A DNA stretch of 64,000 nucleotides from Pseudomonas taiwanensis (GCF_013393345.1 NZ_QJRF01000075.1:1-64000), one strand, 5' to 3'; numbered from the stretch's first letter, positions 26,100-34,996 are shown. Notes: generated by a model not told the origin, from the sequence alone. A program made the numbers and translations.

Positions 26100-26432
26100 A
26101 TGCTCAACTACCTCTGGTTCTTCCTCGCCGCGCTCTTCGAGATCGGGGGCTGCTATGCCTTCTGGCTCTGGCTGCGAATGGGCAAGAGCGCCTGGTGGGT
26201 CGTGCCCGGCCTGTTCAGCCTGACCCTCTTCGCCCTGCTCCTGACCCGTGTGGAAGCCGCCTACGCAGGCCGCGCCTATGCGGCTTACGGCGGTATCTAC
26301 ATCGTCGCCTCGCTGCTCTGGCTCGGCGTCGTCGAGCGCACCCGGCCGCTGGCAAGCGATTGGCTGGGGGCCGCGCTCTGCGTAATGGGCGCAACCATCA
26401 TCCTGCTGGGGCCGCGCTTCTCGCAAAGCTGA
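26100..26432 (+). CDS. YnfA/UPF0060 family four-helix membrane protein
   Basis: The protein has 110 residues and four hydrophobic helices. Family landmarks are [35 protein letters not shown] and [12 protein letters not shown]. It is a small-multidrug-resistance-like protein; some members export cationic compounds, but the role of most is unproven. Start is ATG 26100. Confidence 0.92.
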   Translation: MLNYLWFFLAALFEIGGCYAFWLWLRMGKSAWWVVPGLFSLTLFALLLTRVEAAYAGRAYAAYGGIYIVASLLWLGVVERTRPLASDWLGAALCVMGATIILLGPRFSQS

Positions 26433-26513
26433 TGGACGGCCGGGCCGCGATTCGCGGGATGCGCAGTCGCGTGCCAGTATTTGCGGACAGCGCCCCCACC
26501 AGGGAAGGGTTTG

Positions 26514-29396
26514 ATGAAACGCGCCTGGCCGCTCCGCTTCTATCTCGTGCTCTTCATGATGGCGATGACCTGTGGCGTCGGCCTGGTCATCGCGTGGCTG
26601 CTGTACGAACTCAGTACGGAGCTGATCGCCGAGCGCGCTGAACGGCAGGCGCGCAGCTCGGCCCAGGAGGCCGGTGCCGAGCTCGACCGCTTGCTCGGCC
26701 CCATTCGTAACAGCGTGCAGCTCCTGGCCCTGACTCCCGGACTCAACGGTGGCGATTACCAAAGCCGCGTCGCGGCATTGCCGGAGATGGCCGAGGCCCT
26801 GCGCAATTCGCCAATCGCCGTGGCCGTGTACATGGGGAACGACCAGGGCGAGTACTTCCAGTTGCGCAAGCTCGAGGATACCTACGATTTGCGCCTGTTC
26901 GAGGCGCCGATCGGTGCGCGCTTCCTGCTGCAGAGCGTCGAGCCACATGCAACTGGCGGCGTGGCCCACTATCAATTCCTCGATGGCCTGCTGCGTCCGA
27001 TAGGACAGCGAAAGAAAACTGCGACCACGGACTACGACCCGCGGCAGCGACCCTGGTACATCCTCGCGAAGGAAAAGGGTGAACTGGTGCGTACGCCGCC
27101 CTACCGCTTCTTCGAGACCCGCATGATCGGCTCGTCGGTGGCGCGGGTCACCAGCAACGGGCAGGTGGTCGGCGCCGACTTGCGCCACAGCGCCCTGGAT
27201 GGCTGGCTGCGACGCAAGCTCCATACCCCGGGTGCGCACATGCTGATCTTCGACGGCAGGGGCAGGGTGCTGGCTGGCGACAATCTCGATCACGGGCCGG
27301 AAGCCAGGGAAGACCTGCTGCTGATGGAGGAAATGAGCGATCCGGCGATCGACTTTTTGTCGAGGATGGAGCCGGCGGCCGATGGTGCAGGCGATGGCGA
27401 GCTGGTGGCGGTGCGCCAGGAGGTGGAGGGGCGCACCTGGCAGTTCTACCTGCAGCGCCTGCCGGTAGAGGAGGCGTTATCGCTGTTCATGGGCACGGCG
27501 ATTCCCCTCGACGAAATGATGCAGGAAGCGCATGTCCTGCGGGACCGCGCCCTGTGGGTCACCCTGGTGGCGCTGCTGCTTACCGGTGCCTTGGCGTACT
27601 GGCTGGCGGGGCTCATCAGCCGGCCCATCAAACTGCTGGCGCAGCAGTCGGCACGGGTCCGCTATTTCGAGTTCGATGTGGAGCTGGGAGTCGATAGCCG
27701 AATCCATGAGGTCCGCGAACTGGGCACGACGCTGCGGCAGAACCGCGATGCCATGGGGAGCTTCATCGATGCTCTGAAGCGATTGAGCGTCGAACCGGAT
27801 TTCCAGCGCCTGTTGCCCAATCTGTTGCAGGTGACTGTTGAAGCTGCCCAAGCCCGTGGGGCGCTCTTGCTGATCCATGTCGGCGAAGAGGGGCGCCTGG
27901 AAGCTGTGGGTGGGCTCTGGGGCGCAAGCCAGGTGGAGCAGGGTTTGGGCCTGTGCGATGGGGTGTTCGCTGCCGAGCGCGCGCTGGAAACCCGCCAGAC
28001 CCAGACCGAGCCGGCAAACGCAGCATCCAGTGCCCGCTTCGGCTTGCCTCCCTGTGCCAGCTTCAGTGTGCCGCTGTTCAGTCGCCACGATGAAGCGGTG
28101 GGCGTGCTGGTCCTGTTTCGGGACGTGCAGCCGGGCGCGTCCCAGGTGCGCTTCATCGAGGCCCTCTCCGGATTCGCTGCCGTCGCTCTGGAAACCCGGG
28201 GTCTGCTGGATCAGCGAAAGGCGATGTTCGATTCGTTGATCCGACTGATCGCCACCGCCGTGGATGCCAAGAGCCCTTACACGGCCGGCCACTGCGCCCG
28301 CGTGCCGGAGCTGGCGCGGTTGCTCGCCGAGGCGGCCTGTGCGGAGCGGACGGGCCCGTTTGCGGGCTTCGGCATGACGGCTGCGGACCACGAGGCCATG
28401 CATATCGCTGCCTGGTTGCATGATTGCGGCAAGATCACCACGCCCGAGTATGTGGTCGACAAGTCCACCAAGCTGGAAACCCTCTACGATCGCATTCACG
28501 AAATCCGCATGCGCTTCGAGGTGCTCAAGCGTGATGCCGAGATCGCCCGTCTGGAAGCCCTGGTGTCGGGGGCCGACTCAGAGGCCGCACGTGCCCGGCG
28601 CGATGCCCGTTGGCGTGAGCTGGACGACGATTTCGCCTTCGTTGCCGAGTGCAATCTGGGTGGCTACATGAGCGAAGAGCGCCTGGCGCGCCTGCGGCGA
28701 ATCGCCGAGGGCAACTGGTTGCGGACCCTCGACGACCGACTGGGCATTTCCGGCGAGGCGCGCCTGCGCAAGGAGAGCGAACCGGTGCAAGCCCTGCCGG
28801 TGCTGGAGCCGCTGCTGGCCGATCGGCCAGAACATCGCGTACCGCGCCCCGTGGAGGAACGCCTGACTCCCGACAATTCCTGGGGCGTGCACATGCACCA
28901 GCCGGCGCTGCTCTATGACCTGGGTGAACTGAAGAACCTGTCCATCGGACGTGGCACCCTCACCGAGGAGGAGCGCTACAAGATCAATGAGCATGTGGTC
29001 CAGACCATTCGCATGCTCTCGGCCCTGCCGTTTCCCGGGTTGCTGGCACAGGTGCCGGAGATCGCCGGCGGCCACCATGAACGCATGGATGGCAAGGGTT
29101 ATCCCCGTGGACTGAAAGCCGGCCGGCTCAGTCCCCAGGCGCGGATGCTGGCCATTGCCGATGTGCTCGAGGCGCTCACCGCCAGGGACCGCCCCTACAA
29201 GCCGAGCAAGACCCTGGAGCAGGCCCTGGCGATCATGCGAAGCATGTGCGAGCAGGGCCATCTCGACCCTGACCTGTTCAGCCTGCTGCTGCGTTCCGGG
29301 GCCTGCCTGCGGTATGCCGAACGCTACCTGCCTGACGACTTGCCTACACCTGAAGCGCTACTGCGTTTCGTTCCGGACAACTGCGTCCAGGTGTGA
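26514..29396 (+). CDS. Membrane HD-GYP phosphodiesterase with Cache, HAMP and GAF domains
   Basis: HD-GYP enzymes hydrolyse cyclic di-GMP. This 960-residue protein has a membrane segment (about 8-30), a periplasmic Cache-like sensor (about 35-340), a second span (about 348-368), HAMP (about 370-420), a GAF domain (about 430-570) and an HD-GYP domain. HD is H636-D637 (LHDCGK) and the second motif HHERMDGKGYP ends near 864. The two motifs are about 226 residues apart, roughly 160 more than usual, owing to a charged helical insert (LETLYDRIHEIRMRFEVLKR onward). AGGGAAGGG precedes ATG 26514. A signal-dependent membrane enzyme that lowers c-di-GMP is likely. Confidence 0.88.
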   Translation: MKRAWPLRFYLVLFMMAMTCGVGLVIAWLLYELSTELIAERAERQARSSAQEAGAELDRLLGPIRNSVQLLALTPGLNGGDYQSRVAALPEMAEALRNSPIAVAVYMGNDQGEYFQLRKLEDTYDLRLFEAPIGARFLLQSVEPHATGGVAHYQFLDGLLRPIGQRKKTATTDYDPRQRPWYILAKEKGELVRTPPYRFFETRMIGSSVARVTSNGQVVGADLRHSALDGWLRRKLHTPGAHMLIFDGRGRVLAGDNLDHGPEAREDLLLMEEMSDPAIDFLSRMEPAADGAGDGELVAVRQEVEGRTWQFYLQRLPVEEALSLFMGTAIPLDEMMQEAHVLRDRALWVTLVALLLTGALAYWLAGLISRPIKLLAQQSARVRYFEFDVELGVDSRIHEVRELGTTLRQNRDAMGSFIDALKRLSVEPDFQRLLPNLLQVTVEAAQARGALLLIHVGEEGRLEAVGGLWGASQVEQGLGLCDGVFAAERALETRQTQTEPANAASSARFGLPPCASFSVPLFSRHDEAVGVLVLFRDVQPGASQVRFIEALSGFAAVALETRGLLDQRKAMFDSLIRLIATAVDAKSPYTAGHCARVPELARLLAEAACAERTGPFAGFGMTAADHEAMHIAAWLHDCGKITTPEYVVDKSTKLETLYDRIHEIRMRFEVLKRDAEIARLEALVSGADSEAARARRDARWRELDDDFAFVAECNLGGYMSEERLARLRRIAEGNWLRTLDDRLGISGEARLRKESEPVQALPVLEPLLADRPEHRVPRPVEERLTPDNSWGVHMHQPALLYDLGELKNLSIGRGTLTEEERYKINEHVVQTIRMLSALPFPGLLAQVPEIAGGHHERMDGKGYPRGLKAGRLSPQARMLAIADVLEALTARDRPYKPSKTLEQALAIMRSMCEQGHLDPDLFSLLLRSGACLRYAERYLPDDLPTPEALLRFVPDNCVQV

Positions 29397-29469
29397 TTCC
29401 CGCGACGCAGATTGTGCCAACCTTTTCCCTGCAGGCACTGTCGAATCGCTCAGGATCGTCCGGAAAACA

Positions 29470-29495
29470 GTCGTTGCGCGTCTTCGCGTAACGAC
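29470..29495. other. Leader hairpin upstream of the phospholipase D-family gene
   Basis: GTCGTTGCGCG and CGCGTAACGAC pair over 11 bases (one G-U) around TCTT, 24 bases before ATG 29519. There is no T-run, so it is not a typical terminator; it may be an operator or an RNA leader structure. Confidence 0.5.
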
Positions 29496-29518
29496 GTCAT
29501 TCAGGTGGAGGATGCTGA

Positions 29519-30910
29519 ATGAAATTGCCGTCATCAGGGACAGTGGCGTTTGTCCTGGTGGTGCTTTCATCGCTCCTCCTGGCGTGCACGTCACTGCCCC
29601 GTATCAATCCCGACATGGTCCACTCGCCAGAGACGCAAGTGCAGGTCGACGGTGCCCATGGCCCGCTTTCCGAGGCCCGCAGCAAGGCCGTTCTGGAACG
29701 GCTCAAAGCGTCAGGGATGGAGACCAATATCTTCGATCTGCACCTGGCGATCGAAGAAACCCTGGTGGGCAGCCCGCTTACCGCCGGCAACAAAGTGGAG
29801 TTGTTGCAGGATGGGCCGGACACCTATGCATCCATGTTCGAGGCCATAGAAGGCGCTCGTGACCACATCAACATGGAGACCTACATTCTCGAAGGTGATG
29901 AGGTGGGGCAGCGCTTCGCCGACAAGCTGATCGCCAAGCAGCGCAGTGGCGTGCAGGTCAATCTCATCTACGACAGTGTCGGCAGCCTGGGCACTTCGCC
30001 GGAGTTCTTCGACCAGTTTCGCCAGGCCGGCATTCGCCTGGTGGAGTTCAACCCGGTCAATCCCATGACCGCCAAGGCAGGCTGGGAACTGAACCAGCGA
30101 GACCACCGCAAGTTGCTCATTGTCGATGGGCGCATCGCCATCCTCGGCGGCATCAACATCAGTGGCGTGTATTCCGGCGGTTCCTTCGGCTCCGGTACCG
30201 AACCGCCACCGAGCGGTGACCTGCCCTGGCGTGACACCGACCTGCGCATCGAAGGCCCGGTTGTCGCCGACCTGCAGAAACTCTTCATTGCCACCTGGGA
30301 CGGGCAGAAAGGCGGCACTCTGGCACCCAGACACTACTTCCCGCCCATCCAGCCGTCAGGCAAGGAAGTGGTGCGCGCCATCGGCAGTTCGCCGGATGAA
30401 CCCTACAGCCAGATCTACGCCACCCTCATCTCCGCCTTGCACAGCGCGCAGAGCGAGATCTGGCTCACCAGCGCCTACTTCGTGCCGGACCCACAGTTGC
30501 TCGACGCCCTCAAGGCCGCGGTGAACCGTGGCGTCGACGTGCGCCTGGTGGTGCCCAGCAGCACCGACTCCTGGCTGGTGTTCCATGCCGGGCGGGCCTA
30601 CTACAAGGAGCTGCTGGAGTCAGGCATACGCCTTTACGAGCGCAAGGACGCCCTGCTGCACGTGAAGGCGGGGGTGATCGATGGTGTCTGGTCGACAGTG
30701 GGCTCCACCAACCTGGACTGGCGCAGCTTCTTGCACAACCAGGAAGTCAACGTGGTGGTGCTGGGGGCGGATTTCGGCGAGCGCATGCGCAAGGCCTTCC
30801 TGGAAGACGTGAAAGGTTCACAGGAGCTGACCCTGGATTCCTGGAAGCGTCGTCCCATCCGCGCCCGCGTCAGCGAACGTATCGGGCGCGTCTGGGAGTA
30901 CTGGCTTTAG
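29519..30910 (+). CDS. Lipoprotein of the phospholipase D / cardiolipin synthase family
   Basis: The 463-residue protein has two HKD motifs: H196/K198/D203 (HRKLLIVD) and H381/K383/D388 (HVKAGVID), as in ClsA/ClsB/ClsC transphosphatidylases. The N-terminus is a signal with a lipobox (LLAC, Cys23), so it is probably a periplasm-facing lipoprotein, unlike the standard cardiolipin synthases, which sit in the inner membrane. The C-terminal WKRRPIRARVSERIGRVWEYWL-type tail (split) matches ClsB/C-like proteins. GGAGG lies upstream of ATG 29519. It may make or remodel phospholipids from the periplasmic side. Confidence 0.86.
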   Translation: MKLPSSGTVAFVLVVLSSLLLACTSLPRINPDMVHSPETQVQVDGAHGPLSEARSKAVLERLKASGMETNIFDLHLAIEETLVGSPLTAGNKVELLQDGPDTYASMFEAIEGARDHINMETYILEGDEVGQRFADKLIAKQRSGVQVNLIYDSVGSLGTSPEFFDQFRQAGIRLVEFNPVNPMTAKAGWELNQRDHRKLLIVDGRIAILGGINISGVYSGGSFGSGTEPPPSGDLPWRDTDLRIEGPVVADLQKLFIATWDGQKGGTLAPRHYFPPIQPSGKEVVRAIGSSPDEPYSQIYATLISALHSAQSEIWLTSAYFVPDPQLLDALKAAVNRGVDVRLVVPSSTDSWLVFHAGRAYYKELLESGIRLYERKDALLHVKAGVIDGVWSTVGSTNLDWRSFLHNQEVNVVVLGADFGERMRKAFLEDVKGSQELTLDSWKRRPIRARVSERIGRVWEYWL

Positions 30911-30922
30911 CCTGGTTAGCGG

Positions 30923-32008
30923 TCAGGGCTGCTGGGTCGAGTGGCCGGCCGGTTGTTGCCAGGCACAGATGTCGAGGCTGGCGCCGCGCTGCAACAGGCG
31001 TGGGGCCTGATCGGAATCCACCAGTTGGGAACGGCCCTTGCTGCAGACGAGGATGCGTTGTCCCTGATAGGCCAGGTCAGTGAGGATCTGGCCCCAGTGC
31101 CGGTACTGCACGTCGTGGCCTTCTCCGGGATAGAGACGTTCGGCGGCTACATTGGGGAAGCGGCTTTTCCAGAACTCCGCGTGTGCCGGGGTCACCGTCG
31201 CATCGGCGAGTCCGTAATACAGGAACACCGGGGCATAGACGGCGGAAAGGTCCGCTACCGGCTGGTCGCAGTACAGGCGGAGTTCATGGGTCAGGGGCGC
31301 CATGTTGAAGCCCTTCGAGCCTTTGGCGTAGTAGAACCGCGCACCTTCATCAGCCGCTTCGTCGAGGAATCCATGGATGCGGTTCACCGCCGTGTTCGGT
31401 CCCAGGTCCCACCAGACCGAGGGCACGTCGTAGTGGCCGGCGAGATAGGCTTCGGCTACCTGCTGATCACTCAGGGCGCAGCGGGCGGGAGTCGCCATCA
31501 CACCTTCGGTCTGCGAGAAGGCTGCGGCCATGTGCACCGAGCGCACGCGAGACGCCAGGCTGGAGGCGATCTGCGCCACGTAGGGACCGCCGCCGGAGAT
31601 CGCCACCAGGGAGAAGCGGCTCACGTTCAGGTGATCGAGCAGGGCGGCTACCTCTTCGGCGTATGACTGGTAATTGCCTGCGGGGTCGAACGCGGTCTGA
31701 CCGAAGCCATTGCGTTCCAGCGTGATGAAGCGCAAGTCCAACTGCTCGCGCAAGCTGCGCAGGAAGTCGGTGAGGGCAAGCACCCGTCCACTGGTGCCAT
31801 TACCGCCGACCAGCACCACGGGCAGGCCATCGCGCGGGCCCTCATCCAGGTAGTGGAGCGTCTTGCCCGTGCCATCGACCCAACTCTGCATCGCCGGCCC
31901 CATGGAGTCGAAGCTGTTCTGCACCTGAATAGGCCCGGATGCGTGCGCGGCTCCAATGGCCAGCACCCAGGAAAACGCCAACGCCAATCCATTTCGGTAA
32001 ACGTTCAT
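30923..32008 (-). CDS. Secreted alpha/beta hydrolase
   Basis: The 361-residue protein has a signal peptide (MNVYRNGLALAFSWVLAIGAAHA). The fold signs are VVLVGGNGTSGR (oxyanion region), nucleophile AISGGGPY, Asp in YYGLADATVT and His in GEGHDVQYRH. It resembles prolyl-iminopeptidase/haloperoxidase-like hydrolases. I start at ATG 32008, with AGGA eight bases upstream; GTG 32014 is an alternative. It converges on the phospholipase D-family gene with a 12-base gap. The substrate is unknown. Confidence 0.78.
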   Translation of the reverse strand: MNVYRNGLALAFSWVLAIGAAHASGPIQVQNSFDSMGPAMQSWVDGTGKTLHYLDEGPRDGLPVVLVGGNGTSGRVLALTDFLRSLREQLDLRFITLERNGFGQTAFDPAGNYQSYAEEVAALLDHLNVSRFSLVAISGGGPYVAQIASSLASRVRSVHMAAAFSQTEGVMATPARCALSDQQVAEAYLAGHYDVPSVWWDLGPNTAVNRIHGFLDEAADEGARFYYAKGSKGFNMAPLTHELRLYCDQPVADLSAVYAPVFLYYGLADATVTPAHAEFWKSRFPNVAAERLYPGEGHDVQYRHWGQILTDLAYQGQRILVCSKGRSQLVDSDQAPRLLQRGASLDICAWQQPAGHSTQQP

Positions 32009-32163
32009 GTGCACCTTCCTTCTTGTTGTTGGTGGTCCCGCCCGCAGTGCCCCGGATGGGAGTGCGAGCAGGCCAAGTCTAGGGAAGGGCGCGTGATGAT
32101 TTTTGATGCGGTTCGACGCTTTGTTGAAGTGGGCCGACCTTTTCAGTGTGTCTGTTCGGTGGA

Positions 32164-32526
32164 TCAGGCAGACGATTCGCCCGGCCGACGCTGTTCTTCC
32201 CGCACACGCTGGAAGGCGGCTTCGTGGAGGGCCTGGGCATCTGCCAGGAGCAGTCCGAGGGCGGAGGCCAGTCGTGCCGTTTCCTGGGCGAGGGCGCTAG
32301 TGCGGCTACCGGATTCGATGATCCGCAGCAGGTCGCCGAGGGCGCTCATGCGTTGGTTGGCGGCTTCGAACAGGTGCGCGGAAGGTGCCCGCCCGTTGAT
32401 GAACAGGACGTCTTCGTAAGGCTGGGATTGTGGCAGGAGCGGCGTGAAGCTGGTGCTGGGCAGTCGCCGGGAAGGGAGATGGGCAGGCGTGCGGGTGTCT
32501 GTCTGCATTGCGTGTGGGGTGTGCAT
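32164..32526 (-). CDS. Small hypothetical protein, DUF3077/DUF6124-like
   Basis: The product has 120 residues. The first ~40 are basic, Pro- and Thr-rich and probably disordered. The remainder (PYEDVLFINGRAPSAHLFEA, then helices with LLRIIESGS and ALGLLLADAQALHEAAFQRV) resembles small Pseudomonas-specific helical proteins. The function is unknown. ATG 32526 has GAGGA nine bases upstream; a longer frame reaches 32577. The upstream region is rich in inverted repeats. Confidence 0.6.
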   Translation of the reverse strand: MHTPHAMQTDTRTPAHLPSRRLPSTSFTPLLPQSQPYEDVLFINGRAPSAHLFEAANQRMSALGDLLRIIESGSRTSALAQETARLASALGLLLADAQALHEAAFQRVREEQRRPGESSA

Positions 32527-32577
32527 ATCCTTGCTTCCTCGCGTGGTAGAGGTGCCGACCCTGGTGTCACGACTCAT

Positions 32578-32760
32578 TCAAGGGCGGCGGGCCGTGCAGG
32601 GGTCGCAAACCGGTTACGCGAGGAAAACCCGGCAAGGCCTAGGCCTTCCCTGCACGGCCCACCATTGGCGCTTGCGCGTGAGGTGGGACGTGGCCTGCGT
32701 GAAGTTCGGGTTGCGACTCCCGGTCGCGGTTCCAACCGCGATGGCCGGGGACTTTAGCCA
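32578..32760. other. Non-coding stretch with nested inverted repeats
   Basis: GGGCCGTGCAGGG (32589-32601) is a perfect inverted match to CCCTGCACGGCCC (32648-32660). Directly before the right arm is the palindrome AAGGCCTAGGCCTT (32634-32647). Further on, TCGCGGTTCCAACCGCGA (32724-32741) is a perfect 8-bp hairpin. The 821 bases from 32527 to 33347 hold no convincing gene; besides these repeats I see only the candidate small RNA. Confidence 0.6.
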
Positions 32761-32971
32761 CGGCGGCTGTAGGCGCTCAAGGCCCATGCTCTGTGCGAAA
32801 TTTCTTATCGGAAGTCCCTGAGGGGCGGCAGGGCGACGGGCAGGATCGACCTGCTTCGGGGTCGTGCACAGCTATCCCGCGAACTAGAGCGGTTTAACCA
32901 GGGTTCGGCGATTTTGCCGACGAAATGCCGGTCGTTTTTCTGTGTTCTGTCATCTTTTCGTAGCAGAGCTT

Positions 32972-32978
32972 CTACACT
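32972..32978 (+). promoter_or_regulatory. RpoS-like -10 element
   Basis: CTACACT fits the sigma-S extended -10 pattern CTAYRCT. The -35 region is not recognisable, which is usual for such promoters. It sits about 7-10 bases before the first hairpin of the candidate small RNA. Confidence 0.4.
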
Positions 32979-32984
32979 CTGACC

Positions 32985-33040
32985 TCAGAGCTTATTGGTG
33001 CTCTGCTTTGTTTTGGGTCGCCCCGTGGCGGCCTTTTTTG
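32985..33040 (+). ncRNA. Candidate small RNA ending in a rho-independent terminator
   Basis: After the -10-like element the sequence makes hairpin CAGAGC/GCTCTG (32986-32991 with 33000-33005), a U-rich single-stranded stretch (TTTGTTTTG), and a terminator stem GGTCGCC/GGCGGCC (33016-33022 with 33027-33033) followed by six T. There is no gene upstream on this strand for over 2 kb, so the terminator is an orphan. Two hairpins, a U-rich linker and a poly-U tail is the layout of Hfq-binding RNAs. I cannot name it. Confidence 0.5.
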
Positions 33041-33347
33041 TGCCCGCCGTTCAGGACTCACCGACCGGTCGCTGGTACTGAATAATCGCCACTTCATCGC
33101 CTCCTGCATTCATGTCCAGATACAGAGCTCCTCATACAAATCAATCGGATAGCTAGCTTGAACGAGTGAGCCTGGCTATTGCCGGTCCTTTGACGCTGCC
33201 CTGCGTCCCATCTACTACTGACTTACGCCCCCAGATGCGGGGACAGATTGAAATCCGGCAGAAGTTTGCTGAAAGAGACGGCTATTGCCGTGATTCTGCT
33301 GATTTCGCGCGCTCTTTTGATGGATCAGGTGCAAGCGAGGCAGCGCA

Positions 33348-34817
33348 ATGGGCTATCTGACAAAGAAGTCGTTCACGTCAGCGCCCCATGCGCGGCGTGG
33401 AACTCCGCTTTTTCCGCTGGCGGTCTGCGTCACGCTCGCATTGCTGGCCACGTTCGTCGCTGTCGCTGAAACCCCCGGGCCCAACGACAAGTGGCTGGAG
33501 CCGGCACGCTCACGGTTGCTGGAAGACAAGCAGGGGATGCCGTTCTTTCCACATCGGGCCAACACGCCGAACAATACCGTGCTCAGTGCAGGCGACTTCG
33601 ATGATGCGCAGGTCTGCGGCGCGTGCCATGACGAGATCTACCGACAATGGCGTTCATCGATGATGGCCCATGCCTGGGAGGAACCCATCTACCGGGCGCT
33701 GCTGCGACACGCCAGCGAGGCCACCGAAGGACGTGTGGATAACTTCTGCACTGGCTGCCATACCCCCATCGGCCTCACCACGGGTCAGATCAACTCGACG
33801 GTCAATCGCGCATCCGTGGAATTCACCGCCGAGCACAACCCCATGCCCGGCGTGGACTGCGAGACCTGCCACAACATCAGCGCCCGCACCGGCCTGGATA
33901 ACGGTGCCTACGTCCTCAGTCCGCGCGCCCACGGCAAACCGACCAAGTTCGGCCCCCGCAGCGACGCCACGTCGCCCTATCACGACACCGTTTATTCCGA
34001 CCTGCACACCCGTTCCGACTTCTGCGCCACCTGCCACAACGTCACCCATCCGTTCAGCACGGTGGCCGTCGAGCGGACCTATGACGAATGGCTCGAAAGT
34101 CCCTACAGCTTCAACGGCCAGACCTGCCAGAGCTGCCATATGCCGGGCTTCGCCGGCAAGGCGGCGATCATGGGGCCGGAGCGCGCGGACGTCGCTTCCC
34201 ACTGGTTCACCGGCGCCAACGCAGCGGTGCTGGAGTACCTGGGCCAGAAAGAGGCGGCGCAGCGCGCCCGCGAGTACCTGGCCAAGGCGGCCGAGATCAG
34301 TTTCGAGTCGGTGCCTGAGCAACTGGTGCCGGGGCAGGAGGTTTCGGTGCGGGTGAAGGTTGCCAATGTCGGGGCAGGACACAAGTTGCCCACCGGTTTC
34401 CCCGAAGGCCGCGAAGTCTGGATCGACTTCCGTGCCGTGGACGCAGCAGGTCACGAGTTCTATCGGCTGGGTGCGGTTCGCGACGGCGCCACCGAGCCCG
34501 ACACGCGCAACTTCAAGGTTCACCTGGGCGACAAGGATGGCAAGGAGCTGGACATCGAGGTCTGGAACGCCACGCAGATCCTCTCGGACAACCGCATCCT
34601 GCCCAAGGGCTACGACGTCCGCGAATTCTCCTTCGTGGTGCCGGCGGATGCGGTGGCTCCCGTCACCCTGACTGCAGAGCTGAACTATTGGCCATTCCCG
34701 CAGCGCCTGGTGGATTACTTGCTGGGCGAAGGCAAGCTGAAGGTGGAAGTGACGCGGATGGGCCTGGTGGAACGCAGCTTGCCGTTAGGTGCAGCCGTGC
34801 AGGCGGCGAAGTTGTGA
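33348..34817 (+). CDS. Pentaheme c-type cytochrome
   Basis: The 489-residue protein has an N-terminal signal/anchor (about 20-40) and five CxxCH heme sites at C90, C134, C171, C226 and C260. Their spacing (DAQVCGACHDEIYRQW, CTGCHTP, CETCHN, CATCHN, CQSCHMPG) recalls cytochrome c554/hydroxylamine-oxidoreductase-like multiheme proteins. Residues ~300-489 form a beta-rich domain (VRVKVANVGAGHKLPTGFPEGR, split) found after the hemes in relatives. It should carry electrons in the periplasm. No quinol dehydrogenase, reductase or maturation gene is adjacent. GAGG lies eight bases before ATG 33348. Confidence 0.85.
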   Translation: MGYLTKKSFTSAPHARRGTPLFPLAVCVTLALLATFVAVAETPGPNDKWLEPARSRLLEDKQGMPFFPHRANTPNNTVLSAGDFDDAQVCGACHDEIYRQWRSSMMAHAWEEPIYRALLRHASEATEGRVDNFCTGCHTPIGLTTGQINSTVNRASVEFTAEHNPMPGVDCETCHNISARTGLDNGAYVLSPRAHGKPTKFGPRSDATSPYHDTVYSDLHTRSDFCATCHNVTHPFSTVAVERTYDEWLESPYSFNGQTCQSCHMPGFAGKAAIMGPERADVASHWFTGANAAVLEYLGQKEAAQRAREYLAKAAEISFESVPEQLVPGQEVSVRVKVANVGAGHKLPTGFPEGREVWIDFRAVDAAGHEFYRLGAVRDGATEPDTRNFKVHLGDKDGKELDIEVWNATQILSDNRILPKGYDVREFSFVVPADAVAPVTLTAELNYWPFPQRLVDYLLGEGKLKVEVTRMGLVERSLPLGAAVQAAKL

Positions 34818-34840
34818 TCAACCGGAGTGAATGCATTCCT

Positions 34841-34985
34841 GTGGGGGCGATCGAAATGCTCCGATTGGCAGGTTGAAGTCGTATTTACTGTAGGAGCGAG
34901 CTTGCTCGCGAAAGGATCCCGCCCAGGCTGTTCGCGAGCAAGCTCGCTCCTACACACGTTCTACGAACATTGAAATCGCCCCCAC
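34841..34985. repeat. REP pair nested inside a second inverted-repeat family
   Basis: The outer arms are GTGGGGGCGATCGAAATG (from 34841) and CATTGAAATCGCCCCCAC (to 34985). Inside lies a perfect GTAGGAGCGAGC-type REP pair at 34890-34953. Confidence 0.8.
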
Positions 34986-34996
34986 AGCATCAAGCG

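Noticed and set aside
33310-33330. TTGATGGATCA as an Anr/FNR box for the cytochrome gene
   Set aside because: The half sites are two bases apart rather than four, and the second is incomplete.
33166-33360. A 64-residue frame just before the cytochrome gene
   Set aside because: No ribosome site, no recognisable features, overlaps the cytochrome start; probably leader DNA.
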